Positions 16,501-25,227 of a stretch of DNA of 64,000 nucleotides are shown here, piece by piece (the first letter of the stretch is position 1; each line of letters begins with the position of its first letter). The DNA lies in NCBI RefSeq assembly GCF_046546475.1, contig NZ_JBKGXS010000001.1, positions 372,001-436,000 on the forward strand, written 5' to 3'. Source of the stretch: Pseudonocardia phyllosphaerae (GTDB lineage: Bacteria; Actinomycetota; Actinomycetes; Mycobacteriales; Pseudonocardiaceae). Both the position numbers and the translations under genes were made by a program. The notes under the pieces were generated by a model. It ran no database searches and had not been told where the DNA came from. It saw only the letters and a program-made list of their open reading frames with translations.

Positions 16501-18090
16501 GTTCGCGGCGCGGCCGGCGATCGTGGCCTCGGGCGGGGTCTGGACGACGATCCGCTGGTACTGCTCGACCTCGGACACCGCCGCCCGCAGGACGTCGACG
16601 ACCTGGACCGGCGCCACGTTCCGCTTCGCGAGGTCGGTACCGGCGAGCACCAGCAGGTTCTCGCTGTTCCGCCGCATACGGGTCGCGAGGTGGTCCAGCT
16701 GGAACAGGTTGGACAGCTGGTCCGGGTCCTGCTCGTTGCTCTCCAGCTGCTCGATCAGCTGCAGCTGGCGCTCGACCAGTGCCTGCGACCGGCGGGAGAG
16801 GTTGACGAACATGCTGTTGACGTTGGTCTGCAGGGCCGACTGGTCGGCCGCCAGGCGGATGGCCTGGCCGTGCACGGCGTCGAAGGCCCGCGCCACCTCG
16901 CCGATCTCGTCACGGCCCTCCAGCGGCACCGGCTCGACGACGGCGTTCGGGGCGCGGCCTTCACGCATCCCCTGGACCGCGGCCGGGAGCCGGCGCTCGG
17001 CGACGTCGAGCGCGGAGCTGCGCAGCAGCCGCAGCGAGCGAACCATCTGCCGCCCGAGCAGCAGGATGATCGCGCCGGTGAGCAGCAGGGTCAGCATCAG
17101 CAGGACCGAGCTCAGACCGGCCTGGTTACCGGCCTTCTCGGCGGCGTCTGCACGGCCGCCGACGAACGCCTGCTCGGCCTGGCCCGCGCTGTCCTCCACC
17201 GACTTCACCGAGGCGTCCACGGCGGAGTTCCACGCGTTCCGGTCGACTGCGGGAGGCGCGTCCGGCGGGGTCGCGAGGACCTGGTCGCGCAGCGCGTTGC
17301 GCTGGCTTGCGGCCCGGCCGGTCGCGAAGTCGCCGAAGCGGTCGTCCTGCTCCGGGCTCAGCGAGGCCTGGTAGTCGCCCGCGGCGGCCTGGAAGGACTG
17401 CTCGGCACCGTTGATCTGGGCACGCTCGGCCTCGTCGAGCCTGCCTCCGGCGATCGACTGGTTGACCACGGCGCGCTCGAGCTGCAGCGCCTCGACGGCG
17501 GTGTCACCGGCGGCGACCGCGGAGGTCAGGCCGGCCGTCTCGGTGGTCTGCAGGCGTCCGAGCAGGGCGCGGTCCAGCGCCAGTGCCCGCTGCACGACCG
17601 AGGTGTAGCGGCTGGTCACGTCGGTGGCTGCGGTCGGGCCGCCCGCCACCTGCGACCGGATGACCGGGAGCTGCCCCAGCGCCGTCTCGGCCTGCACCCG
17701 CGCGGTCGAGAGCTCCGGCGAGGCCTGCTGCTCGGCGTCGATGACCTCCGAGGTCTTCCGGACGGCGCCGTCGGTGGCCTTCTGCGCCTGCTCGACCGCC
17801 GCGCGGTCCCCGGACCGGTTGCCTGCCACGAAGCTGCCGGCCGCGTTCCGTTCGGCCTGCAGCGCCCCGGTCAGCCCGGTGACCTGGTCGTGCACCTTGA
17901 CCAGGCCGGATCCGCGGCCGAGGTCCTCGGCGACGTTCGCCTGGTCGACGACCCGGATGGCGCCGATCGTCAGCGCCAGGACCGTCGGGACCAGGCCGAC
18001 GACCGCCAGCTTGGCGACCAGGCTCCAGTTCCGCGGGTCCAGTCGCTCCGACCAGGTGCTTCGGCGGTCCGCACTCGTCACGGTGGTCAC
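13531..18090 (-). CDS. cvnA: Conservon sensor histidine kinase CvnA with giant disordered tail
   Basis: The chosen GTG (18090) follows AGGGAG at good spacing and gives 1519 residues. A first membrane segment (about residues 21-45) and a second (about 305-330, SVLLMLTLLLTGAIILLLG) bracket an extracytoplasmic nitrate/nitrite-sensor-like domain. A HAMP segment and an HATPase domain follow (AELLDNATNFSPPDSQV, SDRGVGMSDGEL). Everything after about residue 665 is low-complexity: Asp/Thr/Ser/Glu-rich in the middle, Pro/Gly/Gln/Arg-rich towards the end. This tail is longer than the sensor and kinase parts together. It heads cvnABCD; the signal sensed is unknown. Confidence 0.92.
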   Translation of the reverse strand: MTTVTSADRRSTWSERLDPRNWSLVAKLAVVGLVPTVLALTIGAIRVVDQANVAEDLGRGSGLVKVHDQVTGLTGALQAERNAAGSFVAGNRSGDRAAVEQAQKATDGAVRKTSEVIDAEQQASPELSTARVQAETALGQLPVIRSQVAGGPTAATDVTSRYTSVVQRALALDRALLGRLQTTETAGLTSAVAAGDTAVEALQLERAVVNQSIAGGRLDEAERAQINGAEQSFQAAAGDYQASLSPEQDDRFGDFATGRAASQRNALRDQVLATPPDAPPAVDRNAWNSAVDASVKSVEDSAGQAEQAFVGGRADAAEKAGNQAGLSSVLLMLTLLLTGAIILLLGRQMVRSLRLLRSSALDVAERRLPAAVQGMREGRAPNAVVEPVPLEGRDEIGEVARAFDAVHGQAIRLAADQSALQTNVNSMFVNLSRRSQALVERQLQLIEQLESNEQDPDQLSNLFQLDHLATRMRRNSENLLVLAGTDLAKRNVAPVQVVDVLRAAVSEVEQYQRIVVQTPPEATIAGRAANDLVHLLAELLDNATNFSPPDSQVVMSTTRTADESLLVEISDRGVGMSDGELNDANQRLSGPAEVDVSASRRMGLFVVGRLAARHRVDVRLASAAVGGGSGGLSASVTIPSQLVPSAAGAEQRRDGQAAQVRGGDPVAQQAVTGAGAGAVAAGGAAVAGAAGAASATGARPATESTGRSALPSMVAGSDGPQTPTFETGAAGGRGRNGSTAALPTRRPGSSLRNSGNEAGLNGAAAHDDALNGKGASLNGSAPGGPQAFTTGPSQDGRSAGDVFTPAEEQGPAGPAGPGSDDHSGSGGGVSRGAVAGGAAALGAAGLAGASAFRRPSGPDADEPDTHENGRADSHDDPHEDSYDDATAFDGAEHADAHDVETVEPGTPGTAHVQDSDSSADSAGDDEDPEETRDAVTTVDRAEGDTSAPELDGAEGADESGSRTAHGEDQETDGHGAAAMAATGTAAGAVGVGSAFATGADTGADTDTDSDTHSGTDTGSESADGSEPADDGADSDELRGATGVRTDEDSATESDSAGRADGSPTGTTDADADDAETGTDDADTGPSGQEYAGRARTAPGRELDDTVVMDAATGDGPEQHGARSTDEASGTDDADGTDDGTDRDGHGRTGAAAAGAAGVAGAAALGAAAARKRSTEERPATGREPMGGPAEGHGTTGTRPGPSQRPVMPPARGPARGPGSAPNGAPQQGRPTPQGYPNGAPGRQQPGPRPDGRPEQRPGPQSPGPQTGGSPLPRRQPQRGPAAPVGRGPAGPGGPQGRPGAQQGQGQDELFAPNVPADQQNPGQLRRPGALESVRGQSSGQGGPAAPDATEQTTPIFDDIASAWFRSNRSVPVRWQDGEDPAAGQQAAETEQSGAAPAADFSSPADEAWQQAREVAGNEEESTRPDETTRAGLPKRRPRARLLPGSAAGSTVLSPPPAAEARSAESVRGRLASYQQGVRQGRENAAGRQGARSTTSTTSTDGAPEPSGDRTNQSDPEENQ

Positions 18091-18438
18091 GTCGAGGTCT
18101 CCCTGTCGATCTCCGGTCCGCACGCGGTCAGGGCTGGGGGGAGCATCAGAGGGTCCGGTGCGCCTTTCGGGTCGTGACGGGTCCCGCGCGGATCGGCCCG
18201 GCGACACGGGACGCCGGTGGCGTGTCCCGCATGAGCGGCCGGATATGATCCGTTCGAGGTCTCGTCTGTGCGTGACGGACGGCTCAGGAGTCTAGCCCCC
18301 GGAACGGACCCGTCCCGAGTGGCGTAGCACCCGGTCGTGCCCCGATCACATGAGGTGACATACCCCGACCGTTCGCCGCTTCGCGTCGCCCGGCGGACCC
18401 TAGTCGAACCCGATGCCGGAAGCGAAGGGATGCGTTCT
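18091..18438. other. Divergent spacer between cvnA and XPB helicase
   Basis: The 348-bp gap carries the promoters of cvnA and the helicase. A minus-strand TAGACT (18289-18294) is a possible cvnA -10 but has no recognisable -35. I see no long dyad, repeat, riboswitch or small gene here. Confidence 0.4.
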
Positions 18439-20100
18439 GTGACCAACGGCCCGCTGATCGTGCAATCGGACAAGACGCTGCTGCTCGAGGTGGACCATCC
18501 CGACGCCGAGCAGGCACGGGCCGGGATCGCGCCCTTCGCCGAGCTCGAACGTGCGCCCGAACACGTCCACACCTATCGGGTGACCCCGCTGGCGCTCTGG
18601 AACGCCCGCGCCGCGGGGCACGACGCCGAGCAGGTCGTCGACGCGCTCGTGAAGTGGTCCCGCTACCCGGTCCCGCAGCCGCTGCTGGTCGACGTCGTCG
18701 ACACCATGGGCCGCTACGGGCGGCTGCAGCTGTCCAACCACCCCGCGCACGGGCTGGTGCTCACCGCGCTGGACCGCGCCGTCCTGGAGGAGATCCTCCG
18801 GCAGAAGAAGATCACACCGATGCTGGGCACCCGGATCGACGACGACACGGTGATCGTCCACCCGTCCGAGCGGGGCCGGCTCAAGCAGGCGCTGCTCAAG
18901 GTCGGCTGGCCCGCGGAGGACCTGGCCGGTTACGTCGACGGCGAGGCGCACCCGATCTCGCTGCGCGAGGACGGCTGGACGCTGCGGGACTACCAGCAGC
19001 AGGCCGTCGACGGCTTCTGGGACGGTGGCTCGGGCGTCGTCGTACTGCCGTGTGGTGCGGGCAAGACCCTGGTCGGCGCGGCCGCGATGGCCAAGGCCGG
19101 TGCGACGACGCTGATCCTGGTCACCAACACCGTCTCGGCACACCAGTGGAAGCGGGAGCTGATCGCGCGGACGTCGCTGACCGAGGAGGAGATCGGCGAG
19201 TACTCCGGTGAGCGCAAGGAGATCCGGCCGGTCACGATCGCGACGTACCAGGTCGTCACCCGCAAGACCAAGGGCGAGTACCGGCACCTGGAGCTGTTCG
19301 ACTCGCGCGACTGGGGCCTGGTCGTCTACGACGAGGTGCACCTGCTGCCCGCGCCGGTGTTCCGGATGACCGCGGACCTGCAGTCGCGGCGCAGGCTCGG
19401 CCTGACCGCCACGCTGGTCCGGGAGGACGGGCGCGAGGGCGACGTGTTCTCCCTGATCGGCCCGAAGCGCTACGACGCCCCGTGGCGCGACATCGAGGCG
19501 CAGGGCTGGATCGCACCGGCCGAGTGCGTCGAGGTGCGGGTCACGCTGACCGAGGCGGAGCGGATGTCCTACGCGACCGCGGACTCCGAGGAGCGCTACC
19601 GCACAGCGGCGACCGCGCACACCAAGCTCAACGTCGTGCAGGCGATCCGCGAGCGGCACAAGGGCGAGCAGACGCTGATCATCGGCGCCTACCTGGAGCA
19701 GCTCGACGCGCTCGGGGAGAAGCTGGACGCACCGGTCATCCAGGGCTCGACCCGCAACAAGGAGCGGGAGAAACTGTTCGACGCGTTCCGCAACGGCGAG
19801 ATCGACACCCTGGTCGTGTCCAAGGTCGCGAACTTCTCCATCGACCTGCCCGAGGCGACGGTCGCGGTGCAGGTCAGCGGCACGTTCGGATCCCGGCAGG
19901 AGGAGGCGCAGCGGCTCGGGCGGCTGCTGCGGCCCAAGGGCGACGGCCGGCAGGCGCACTTCTACTCGGTGGTCTCCCGCGACACCGTCGACACCGACTA
20001 CGCCGCCCACCGGCAACGCTTCCTCGCCGAGCAGGGCTACGCTTACAAGATCGTCGACGCCGACGACCTGCTCGGGCCCGCGCTGCCCGACTCCGGCTGA
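18439..20100 (+). CDS. DNA repair helicase XPB (Rv0861c-like)
   Basis: The 553-residue superfamily 2 helicase matches bacterial XPB. Walker A CGAGKTLVGA lies near residue 205, the DEVH box (VVYDEVHLLP) near residue 298, the LTATLVREDG motif follows, and the C-terminal helicase lobe ends with QRLGRLLRPKGDG. The GTG at 18439 sits 8 nt after GAAGGGA and gives the N-terminus TNGPLIVQSDKTLLLEVDH, which matches mycobacterial XPB. It unwinds DNA with 3'-5' polarity in excision repair in its relatives. A likely partner is the protein at 9463. Confidence 0.95.
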   Translation: MTNGPLIVQSDKTLLLEVDHPDAEQARAGIAPFAELERAPEHVHTYRVTPLALWNARAAGHDAEQVVDALVKWSRYPVPQPLLVDVVDTMGRYGRLQLSNHPAHGLVLTALDRAVLEEILRQKKITPMLGTRIDDDTVIVHPSERGRLKQALLKVGWPAEDLAGYVDGEAHPISLREDGWTLRDYQQQAVDGFWDGGSGVVVLPCGAGKTLVGAAAMAKAGATTLILVTNTVSAHQWKRELIARTSLTEEEIGEYSGERKEIRPVTIATYQVVTRKTKGEYRHLELFDSRDWGLVVYDEVHLLPAPVFRMTADLQSRRRLGLTATLVREDGREGDVFSLIGPKRYDAPWRDIEAQGWIAPAECVEVRVTLTEAERMSYATADSEERYRTAATAHTKLNVVQAIRERHKGEQTLIIGAYLEQLDALGEKLDAPVIQGSTRNKEREKLFDAFRNGEIDTLVVSKVANFSIDLPEATVAVQVSGTFGSRQEEAQRLGRLLRPKGDGRQAHFYSVVSRDTVDTDYAAHRQRFLAEQGYAYKIVDADDLLGPALPDSG

Positions 20101-20112
20101 GGCACCGGCCGG

Positions 20113-20130
20113 CCGGGCCGGAAGGCCCGG
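20113..20130 (+). terminator. Hairpin after XPB helicase gene
   Basis: CCGGGCC (20113-20119) and GGCCCGG (20124-20130) form a 7-bp stem with a GGAA tetraloop just after the stop. There is no T tract, so efficiency is doubtful. Confidence 0.4.
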
Positions 20131-20221
20131 GTCGACCGGCTCGCCCCCGAGCGGGTGAGGGAACCGCGTCCGCGATCGAGGTGCGGGCACACTGTCCTCG
20201 TCCGAGCAGGAGGTGGCCCCG

Positions 20222-20500
20222 GTGTCGACCGTGTGGTGGGTCGTTCTCGGGCTGGTGGCGTGGTGCGTCGTCGCGGTCGGCGTCGCGCTGGTGATCGGCC
20301 GGGTGGTACGGCTGCGCGACCGGCAGGGGCCGGGCCCGGACCCCGCGGACTCCACCGGCTGTGCCGGCCCCGGCGACTCCGGCGGGTCCACCCGCCCCGG
20401 AGGGTCTGCCGACGGCCCCCCGCCGCCGTGGCCAAGGGTGGCTCCGGACGACCAGGGCCCCGCCGCACCGGACCGGCGGCGGCCGGACGACCGGATCTGA
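20222..20500 (+). CDS. Small single-pass membrane protein (92 aa)
   Basis: The GTG at 20222 follows AGGAGG, a very good ribosome site; the GTG nine bases upstream would overlap it. Residues 4-26 form one hydrophobic helix (WWVVLGLVAWCVVAVGVALV), followed by a basic RVVRLRDR and a Pro/Gly/Asp-rich cytoplasmic tail. The composition after residue 35 is low-complexity and gives no domain. Function unknown; the strong ribosome site and membrane helix make it likely to be real. Confidence 0.6.
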   Translation: MSTVWWVVLGLVAWCVVAVGVALVIGRVVRLRDRQGPGPDPADSTGCAGPGDSGGSTRPGGSADGPPPPWPRVAPDDQGPAAPDRRRPDDRI

Positions 20501-20503
20501 CCC

Positions 20504-20593
20504 TGACACGTCGCCCAAATCTGACACGTCGCCCAAATCTGACACGTTGCCCGGATCTGGGGCCTCGTCCGGATCTGGGACCTCGCCGGGACC
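20504..20593 (+). repeat. 18-bp tandem repeat, five units
   Basis: Five consecutive 18-bp units fill this stretch. Units one and two are identical (TGACACGTCGCCCAAATC), unit three is TGACACGTTGCCCGGATC, and units four and five are progressively diverged. The array lies 3 nt after a stop codon and 119 bp before the PspC-domain gene. It could be an array of regulator sites or a neutral minisatellite. Confidence 0.8.
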
Positions 20594-20712
20594 CGGGTGC
20601 CGGATCGGGGTGGCCGACCCCGGGATCGGGTGCCGGAGGTCCGGGGGTGTCCGGGGCCGATCTCCGGGGCGATCCGGAGCCGGTGCGCCGTCGGTGGCGA
20701 CAGCCTGGGTAC

Positions 20713-21144
20713 ATGGACACCGCAGCGCAGAACACCTCGGACCACGACGCCGCCCAGGACTCGACCCAGGACCCGACCGCCCTCGACGCCACCGCCCACG
20801 ACGCCACCGCCCACGGCTCGGCTGCCCATGACGCCGCGGCCCACGACTCGACCGCCCAGGACCCCGCGGGCCGGAGTACGCAGCAGGACGCCGGTGCGGC
20901 CGCAGCCGGGACCGCGGCGGGGGCCGCACCGGCGGGCCCGTCGTTCTCCGAGCGGCTGACGGCGTACCGGATGTACCGCAGCGCCGGTGACTCGATGCTC
21001 GGCGGCGTCTGCGGTGGGCTCGGCCGTGACCTGGGCGTCGACCCGGCGCTGCTGCGCCTGGCCGTGCTCGCCCTGACCGTGCTCACCGGCGGCGCGTTCG
21101 CGCTCCTGTATCTGGCGGTCTGGATCGTCGCGCCGGTCCGCTGA
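20713..21144 (+). CDS. PspC domain membrane protein
   Basis: The 143-residue protein ends in a PspC domain (about residues 80-143): FSERLTAYRMYRSAGDSMLG, then GGVCGGLGRDLGVDP and a hydrophobic helix ending YLAVWIVAPVR. The first 75 residues are a low-complexity Ala/His/Asp/Thr region with repeated TAHDA units and are probably disordered. PspC-like proteins respond to membrane stress in other bacteria. The ATG at 20713 has a poor ribosome site, so the start could be elsewhere. A palindromic repeat begins at its stop codon. Confidence 0.75.
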   Translation: MDTAAQNTSDHDAAQDSTQDPTALDATAHDATAHGSAAHDAAAHDSTAQDPAGRSTQQDAGAAAAGTAAGAAPAGPSFSERLTAYRMYRSAGDSMLGGVCGGLGRDLGVDPALLRLAVLALTVLTGGAFALLYLAVWIVAPVR

Positions 21145-21165
21145 CCGCGTTCCGCGGAACGCGGT
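21144..21165. repeat. Palindromic repeat, copy 1
   Basis: A perfect 22-bp palindrome centred on CGTTCCGCGGAACG begins on the last base of the PspC gene stop. It is the longest copy of a family with eight exact 14-bp cores in this window. Confidence 0.85.
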
Positions 21166-21214
21166 GTCGCCGGGGCCTCTGCGGGACGGCCCGATGCGCC
21201 GCAACGGCTTCCCG

Positions 21215-21228
21215 CGTTCCGCGGAACG
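21215..21228. repeat. Palindromic repeat, copy 2
   Basis: An exact CGTTCCGCGGAACG core, flanked on the left by GCCCG rather than the longer symmetric arms of copy 1. Confidence 0.8.
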
Positions 21229-21258
21229 TGCCACTACGCCGGACGGAGCAGGCGACGA

Positions 21259-21272
21259 CGTTCCGCGGAACG
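21259..21272. repeat. Palindromic repeat, copy 3
   Basis: An exact CGTTCCGCGGAACG core, 8 bp before the 10-bp tandem array. Confidence 0.8.
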
Positions 21273-21280
21273 CGGCCCGG

Positions 21281-21340
21281 CGCAACCCGGCGCAACCCGG
21301 CGCAACCCGGCGCAACCCGGCGCAACCCGGCGCAACCCGG
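21281..21340 (+). repeat. 10-bp tandem repeat, six perfect units
   Basis: CGCAACCCGG is repeated six times without change, with a diverged unit on each side (21271-21280 and 21341-21350). Perfect identity suggests recent slippage expansion, and copy number probably varies between strains. Confidence 0.85.
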
Positions 21341-21400
21341 CGCGGCCAAGCCGGTCCACGAGGGCCGTTGCGGCCCCGGAACCGGGTCGCCGCACCGCGT

Positions 21401-21416
21401 GCGTTCCGCGGAACGC
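21401..21416. repeat. Palindromic repeat, copy 4
   Basis: GCGTTCCGCGGAACGC, a perfect 16-bp palindrome, 30 bp beyond the stop of the convergent TIGR03086 gene. Confidence 0.8.
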
Positions 21417-21445
21417 GGTCGGGCCGGTGCCGGGGTGGGCTGCGC

Positions 21446-22075
21446 TCAGCCGGCGGCGGGGCGCTCCCGCCCGGACCAGTTCGCCAGCCGCTCGGTCGGC
21501 CCGGCGCCAGGGGCCGGCTCGACCACCGGGCCGAACGGGATCGGCCCGCCGCGTCGCTCGGCGGGCAGGTATGCCCGGGCGGCCTCGAGTGCGGCCGCCG
21601 CCAGGTCGGGCTCGGCCTCGGGACCCTGCCCGGTGGCGACCGCGAGGTCCCAACCGTGGACCAGGGTCTCGTTCAGGAAGGCCCACAGCGCCGCCCGGCC
21701 GGGCACCTCGCCGAACGGCAGCTGCGCGACACGGTCGAGCAGGGCGTCGCCTGTGGGACCGGTGAACGCGTCGCGCAGGGCCGCGGCCTCGGCGACGTAG
21801 GCGGGCGCCGGGTCGTCGAGGACGTCGGCGCTCACTAGCTCGTGGGCCATCGGGTCGGTGCCCGCGGCGATCGAGGCCGGACGCCGGACGGTCGTGACGA
21901 GGTGGGCCAGCAGGGTGCGGACGTCGAACTCGTCGCACGGGGTCGGGTCGGCCAGGTGCTCGTCCGGCACCGCGGCGGCGAGCCCGGAGACCCAGGCCAG
22001 GGCCCGGAAGTAGAGCGGTCGCGGGTCGGTGGTGAGCAGGGCGGGCGGGGTCGGGACGTTCGTCGAAGCAGTCAT
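21446..22075 (-). CDS. TIGR03086 family protein (maleylpyruvate isomerase N-terminal fold)
   Basis: The 209-residue protein belongs to the DinB/maleylpyruvate isomerase-like family. PTPCDEFDVRTLLAHLVTTV near residues 45-65 and ETLVHGWDLAVATGQ near residue 140 carry the expected metal-ligand histidines. These proteins are thought to bind a divalent metal and act with low-molecular-weight thiols, but no substrate can be assigned. It starts at ATG 22075 and is divergent from a WYL regulator 64 bp away, which is its likely regulator. Confidence 0.82.
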   Translation of the reverse strand: MTASTNVPTPPALLTTDPRPLYFRALAWVSGLAAAVPDEHLADPTPCDEFDVRTLLAHLVTTVRRPASIAAGTDPMAHELVSADVLDDPAPAYVAEAAALRDAFTGPTGDALLDRVAQLPFGEVPGRAALWAFLNETLVHGWDLAVATGQGPEAEPDLAAAALEAARAYLPAERRGGPIPFGPVVEPAPGAGPTERLANWSGRERPAAG

Positions 22076-22100
22076 GGACGGAAGCGTGACCGCTAAACCT

Positions 22101-22113
22101 GACACCCTCTGTC
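22101..22113. promoter_or_regulatory. Candidate operator of the WYL regulator
   Basis: GACA-N5-TGTC lies in the 63-bp spacer between the divergent TIGR03086 and WYL genes. A short dyad between a regulator and its divergent target is a usual place for autoregulation. It is short, so chance occurrence cannot be excluded. Confidence 0.4.
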
Positions 22114-22138
22114 GTGATTTCCTGGCAGTCTCGGCGAC

Positions 22139-23143
22139 GTGCGCGCGGACCGGCTCCTCTCCCTCGTCCTGCTGCTGCGCCATCGCGGCCGGACGACCGC
22201 CGCCGCCCTCGCCGCAGAGCTGGAGGTCTCCGCGCGCACCGTGCTCCGTGACGTCGATGCGCTCTCGGCCGCGGGTGTCCCCGTCTACGCCGAACGCGGC
22301 CGGCACGGCGGCATCGCGCTGCTGCCCGGGTTCTCGACCGACCTGACCGGGCTGACCACCGGGGAGGCCGTCGCGCTGCTGACCTCGGGGACCGCGGCCA
22401 CGTCGGGTGCACTGGGCCTCGGCACCGAGTTCTCGTCGGCGATGCGGAAAGTCGTGGCGGCGATGCCGGAGGCCGCGCGGAGCACCGCGACCGGCGCCGC
22501 GGACCGGGTGCTGGTCCGGCGCGGCGGCCTGCTGCGCGACCCTTCGGACGACGACGGCCACGCCGTCCTCGCGGCCGTCCAGCAGGCCGTGTTCGGCGGC
22601 CGGCGGCTGCGGATGCGCTATCGCCCCGGCGGGCCGTCGGGCAGCGTCGTCGAGGCGGCGGAGCGGGTGGTCGACCCGATCGGGCTCGTCCAGGCGTCCG
22701 GGCGCTGGTACCTGCTCGCCCTGCGCGACGGCGCCGACCGCACCTACCGTGTCTCGCGGATCGAGGCCGCCGCGTCGCTGCCCGAGGCCGCCCGGCGTCC
22801 GGACGGCGTCGACCTGGAGGAGCTGTGGCTGCGCCGCAGGGAGGACTTCCGTGCCCGCAGCCCGGGAGTCCGTCTGTACCTGGAGCTGCCCGCAGGGCTG
22901 CGGGACCGGCTGGGCGCGCTGATCGTCGAGGACGTCCGCGAGCGTGACGGGCGGCTGCAGGTCACCGCCCTGTTCGGCGACGCGCACCACGCCGAACGAG
23001 CGCTCTGGCCGCTGCTGCCCGACGTGCACGTGGTCGGCACCGGCAGCACCGACGACCTCGCCGAGCGGGTCCGCGCCGCACTGCTCACCCGCGCCCGCGC
23101 GGCCGCCGCCGCGCTGCAGCCGGACCGCGGGACCGAGCGCTGA
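22139..23143 (+). CDS. YafY-type transcriptional regulator (HTH plus WYL)
   Basis: The 334-residue protein has an N-terminal helix-turn-helix (RTTAAALAAELEVSARTVLRD near residues 18-38, named in pieces) and a central WYL domain (MRYRPGG, then RWYLLALRDGADRTYRVSRI). WYL domains bind ligands or nucleic acid and regulate the attached HTH. It starts with GTG 22139 and has no strong ribosome site. It probably controls the divergent TIGR03086 gene, a pairing often seen in actinobacteria. A palindromic repeat begins 4 nt after its stop. Confidence 0.88.
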   Translation: MRADRLLSLVLLLRHRGRTTAAALAAELEVSARTVLRDVDALSAAGVPVYAERGRHGGIALLPGFSTDLTGLTTGEAVALLTSGTAATSGALGLGTEFSSAMRKVVAAMPEAARSTATGAADRVLVRRGGLLRDPSDDDGHAVLAAVQQAVFGGRRLRMRYRPGGPSGSVVEAAERVVDPIGLVQASGRWYLLALRDGADRTYRVSRIEAAASLPEAARRPDGVDLEELWLRRREDFRARSPGVRLYLELPAGLRDRLGALIVEDVRERDGRLQVTALFGDAHHAERALWPLLPDVHVVGTGSTDDLAERVRAALLTRARAAAAALQPDRGTER

Positions 23144-23146
23144 CCG

Positions 23147-23160
23147 CGTTCCGCGGAACG
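23147..23160. repeat. Palindromic repeat, copy 5
   Basis: An exact CGTTCCGCGGAACG core immediately after the WYL gene stop. The junction TGACCG-core is the same as at copy 1 after the PspC gene. Confidence 0.8.
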
Positions 23161-23210
23161 CTCCGCTGGTCCGGACGGAGCTGGGTGTACCGCCGGACGG
23201 TGTAGCGAAT

Positions 23211-23228
23211 CGCGTTCCGCGGAACGCG
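23211..23228. repeat. Palindromic repeat, copy 6
   Basis: A perfect 18-bp palindrome (two extra symmetric bases on each side of the 14-bp core), in the spacer between the convergent WYL and groEL genes. Confidence 0.8.
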
Positions 23229-23283
23229 ACGGCGTGCCCCGGCCACGGCCCGCACAGCCCCGGCCCACACACCCCTGGAAACG

Positions 23284-23323
23284 CCGCGAGGGCGGCACCG
23301 CCGAAGCGGTACCGCCCTCGCGG
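23284..23323. terminator. Terminator of groEL
   Basis: Arms 23284-23301 and 23306-23323 pair over 18 bp with one mismatch around a CGAA loop, 35 nt downstream of the groEL stop. It has no T run but is very stable. Confidence 0.65.
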
Positions 23324-23358
23324 GACGTGCCGGGTGCGGAGACCCCGAGCCGGTCGGC

Positions 23359-24987
<1,629 letters not shown>

Positions 24988-25082
24988 GGGGGTGTTGCCC
25001 TCCGATAGACAGAGTCGAGTGATCGGGATCCGGTGCCCGCGACGGACGCCCGGCAACCCTGCGCCGGACTCACCGCCCCGAT

Positions 25083-25109
25083 CTGGCACTCCACGGACAC
25101 GAGTGCCAG
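25083..25109. promoter_or_regulatory. CIRCE element 1 (HrcA operator)
   Basis: CTGGCACTC-N9-GAGTGCCAG is a perfect 9+9 inverted repeat with the 9-nt spacer of CIRCE. It lies 96 bp upstream of the groEL start. Confidence 0.88.
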
Positions 25110-25127
25110 TGGATGCTGCGTCCGTTT

Positions 25128-25154
25128 CTAGCACTCGCCGTGGGGGAGTGCAAG
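25128..25154. promoter_or_regulatory. CIRCE element 2 (HrcA operator)
   Basis: CTAGCACTC-N9-GAGTGCAAG matches the CIRCE consensus with imperfect outer symmetry. It lies 18 bp upstream of element 1 relative to groEL transcription and 74 bp before the divergent moeA start. Confidence 0.88.
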
Positions 25155-25227
25155 GCGAACCGGCGAGGTTCGGCCGGGCGTCCGGGGGCCGTGCGCCGGC
25201 AGGTGGAGCGAGGGGCAGGATGGCCCC

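Larger units (their letters stand above)
21145..21445. other. Repeat-rich spacer after PspC gene
   Basis: These 301 bp contain no gene I can support. They hold four copies of the palindromic repeat (21144-21165, 21215-21228, 21259-21272, 21401-21416) and a 10-bp tandem array (21281-21340). The open frames here exist only because the repeats lack stops. Confidence 0.7.

Noticed and set aside
13516..18177. A 1553-codon open frame on the plus strand opposite cvnA
   Set aside because: It is a GC-rich shadow. The minus-strand frame encodes a recognisable kinase; the plus frame has no domain, only Gly/Val/Arg bias mirroring cvnA codons.
18400..21315. A 971-codon minus-strand frame opposite the XPB helicase and PspC genes
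   Set aside because: It spans unrelated genes and intergenic repeats, which a real gene would not do, and has no recognisable motif.
21281..21340. CRISPR array
   Set aside because: The repeat is only 10 bp and directly tandem, with no spacers between units and no cas gene in the window.
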